Source: Phycisphaerae bacterium
GTDB lineage: Bacteria; Planctomycetota; Phycisphaerae; Sedimentisphaerales; Anaerobacaceae
Length of the DNA stretch: 64,000 nucleotides
Assembly: GCA_028714255.1 (NCBI GenBank)
Contig: JAQTMR010000001.1
Location: 248,001 to 312,000, forward strand
Reading direction: 5' to 3'
Both the position numbers and the translations under genes were made by a program. Positions 63,091 through 64,000 of this stretch are shown here, in pieces. A model generated the notes under the pieces. That model made no database searches. It saw only the letters and a list, made by a program, of their open reading frames with translations, and had not been told where the DNA came from. The stretch's first letter is position 1; every line of letters starts with the position of its first letter.

Positions 63091-64000
63091 ATGTATTCGA
63101 ATTATATTCGTAACGTAGCGATAATCGCTCATGTTGACCACGGCAAGACAACGCTGGTGGACCAGCTTCTATACCAGTCAGGAACATTTCGGACCGAGGA
63201 GCTTGACAAGCTCGCAGGCAGCAAGCACGACTTGATTATGGACTCCAACCCAATAGAGCGAGAGCGAGGCATAACAATCCTCAGTAAAAATTGTGCGATT
63301 TACTACACCGACGGCAACGGCGACGAATACAAAATCAACATAATCGACACGCCAGGCCATGCTGACTTCGGCGGAGAGGTCGAACGTGTTTTGAAGATGG
63401 CAGACGGTGCCCTGCTTTTGGTCGATGCATTTGAAGGTCCTATGCCGCAGACAAGATTTGTCCTCGCCAAGGCACTTGAAAACAAGTTAAGGCCTATACT
63501 TGTAGTCAATAAGATAGACCGCGAAAATAGTCGTCCCCATGATGTCGTCAATGAAGTATTCGATTTGCTTGTTCAGCTTGGTGCCGATGATAAGGCGCTC
63601 GATTTCCCTGTTGTTTACGCCTCTGCAAGACAGGGCTGGGCGACAACAGACCCAGACGAAAAAACAAACAATATGCAGGTGGTATTCAAAACCATCATAG
63701 ACAATGTCCCCCCGCCGGAGGTTATCCCTGACGCTCCGCTGCAAATGCTCGTAACCAGTCTTGAATATTCGGATTACGTGGGACGAATCGCGGTAGGCAG
63801 GATTTTTGCGGGACAAATAAAAGATGGACAGAACGTTACGGTAATCGACACCGAAAATGTACATACCCTGCAGAAGGTTATGCAGCTCCATCTCTTTGAC
63901 GGCCTCGGCCGAAAACAGGTCCCCGTCGTTCTTGCAGGCGATATATGCGCGGTATCAGGCCTTGACCCTGTCGATATCGGTAATACCATTGCCTGCGCGG
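63091..64000 (+). CDS. typA: Ribosome-associated GTPase TypA/BipA, 3' part cut by window edge
   Basis: The gene starts at ATG 63091 and runs off the right edge; about 303 residues are visible of the usual 600. All GTPase motifs are present: AHVDHGKTT (G1), RERGITI (G2), DTPGHADF (G3), NKIDREN (G4) and the YASARQG G5 region. The TypA-type Arg pattern ([31 protein letters not shown]) separates it from EF-G and LepA. Domain II begins at about residue 205. TypA acts in ribosome assembly and stress or low-temperature growth. The ribosome site is weak (GGGA). Confidence 0.95.
   Translation, partial: MYSNYIRNVAIIAHVDHGKTTLVDQLLYQSGTFRTEELDKLAGSKHDLIMDSNPIERERGITILSKNCAIYYTDGNGDEYKINIIDTPGHADFGGEVERVLKMADGALLLVDAFEGPMPQTRFVLAKALENKLRPILVVNKIDRENSRPHDVVNEVFDLLVQLGADDKALDFPVVYASARQGWATTDPDEKTNNMQVVFKTIIDNVPPPEVIPDAPLQMLVTSLEYSDYVGRIAVGRIFAGQIKDGQNVTVIDTENVHTLQKVMQLHLFDGLGRKQVPVVLAGDICAVSGLDPVDIGNTIACA

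Overview
The window looks like a chromosomal segment of an anaerobic member of the Planctomycetota, most likely class Phycisphaerae near Sedimentisphaerales. This is inferred from gene content, not from a marker-gene search. The clues are an exosortase/EpsI/SLBB cluster, large secreted beta-helix and LamG proteins ending in dockerin-like EF-hand pairs, a secretin with a long repeat-rich N-terminus, a complete V-type ATPase operon, a one-piece pyruvate:ferredoxin oxidoreductase, and TAT-exported Gfo/Idh/MocA oxidoreductases. No rRNA, tRNA, CRISPR array or insertion-sequence transposase was found.

Layout. 1-4.35 kb (minus): envelope export cluster of TPR membrane protein (cut by the window edge), EpsI-like protein, exosortase and SLBB lipoprotein. 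5.0-6.4 kb (plus): two overlapping lipoprotein genes, the second FlgO-like. 6.5-10.1 kb (minus): PFOR. 10.3-20.0 kb (minus): a long run from pyrR through pyrB, an AT-rich three-gene insert (PRTase-like, HIT, MazG-like), pyrC, a NYN nuclease, two Gfo/Idh/MocA oxidoreductases and an Nramp-like transporter. 20.3-22.0 kb: subtilase-like secreted protein. 22.2-24.5 kb: an EcoRV-family restriction-modification pair flanked by two copies of a short palindromic element. 24.7-28.0 kb (plus): discoidin-like lipoprotein, aroA, aroC. 28.1-37.5 kb (minus): 2036-residue beta-helix protein and a secretin. 37.9-45.0 kb: tsaB, a LamG/dockerin protein with a long structured leader, a membrane protein and an RCC1-repeat protein with a leader ORF. 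45.0-53.7 kb (minus): nine-gene V-ATPase operon with Na+-site residues in the c-ring subunit. 53.8-57.1 kb (minus): malic enzyme, zinc-ribbon protein and a HEPN-like membrane protein whose start lies inside a third copy of the palindromic element. 57.1-58.1 kb: repeat- and structure-rich non-coding DNA. 58.1-64 kb: ResB/CcsA cytochrome c maturation, an FHA-GAF protein, a PEBP-family protein, an NCS2 permease and the start of typA.

How it fits together. PFOR, malic enzyme and the probably sodium-coupled V-ATPase suggest fermentative or anaerobic metabolism. The pyr genes make UMP from aspartate and carbamoyl phosphate. aroA and aroC finish chorismate synthesis. The secreted proteins, secretin and exosortase machinery point to a complex envelope. 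Two, perhaps three, small accessory islands sit in this housekeeping background: the R-M pair, the PRTase-HIT-MazG cassette and the HEPN-like gene. Two of them are tied to the same roughly 100-nt inverted-repeat element. This association is the most distinctive feature of the window.
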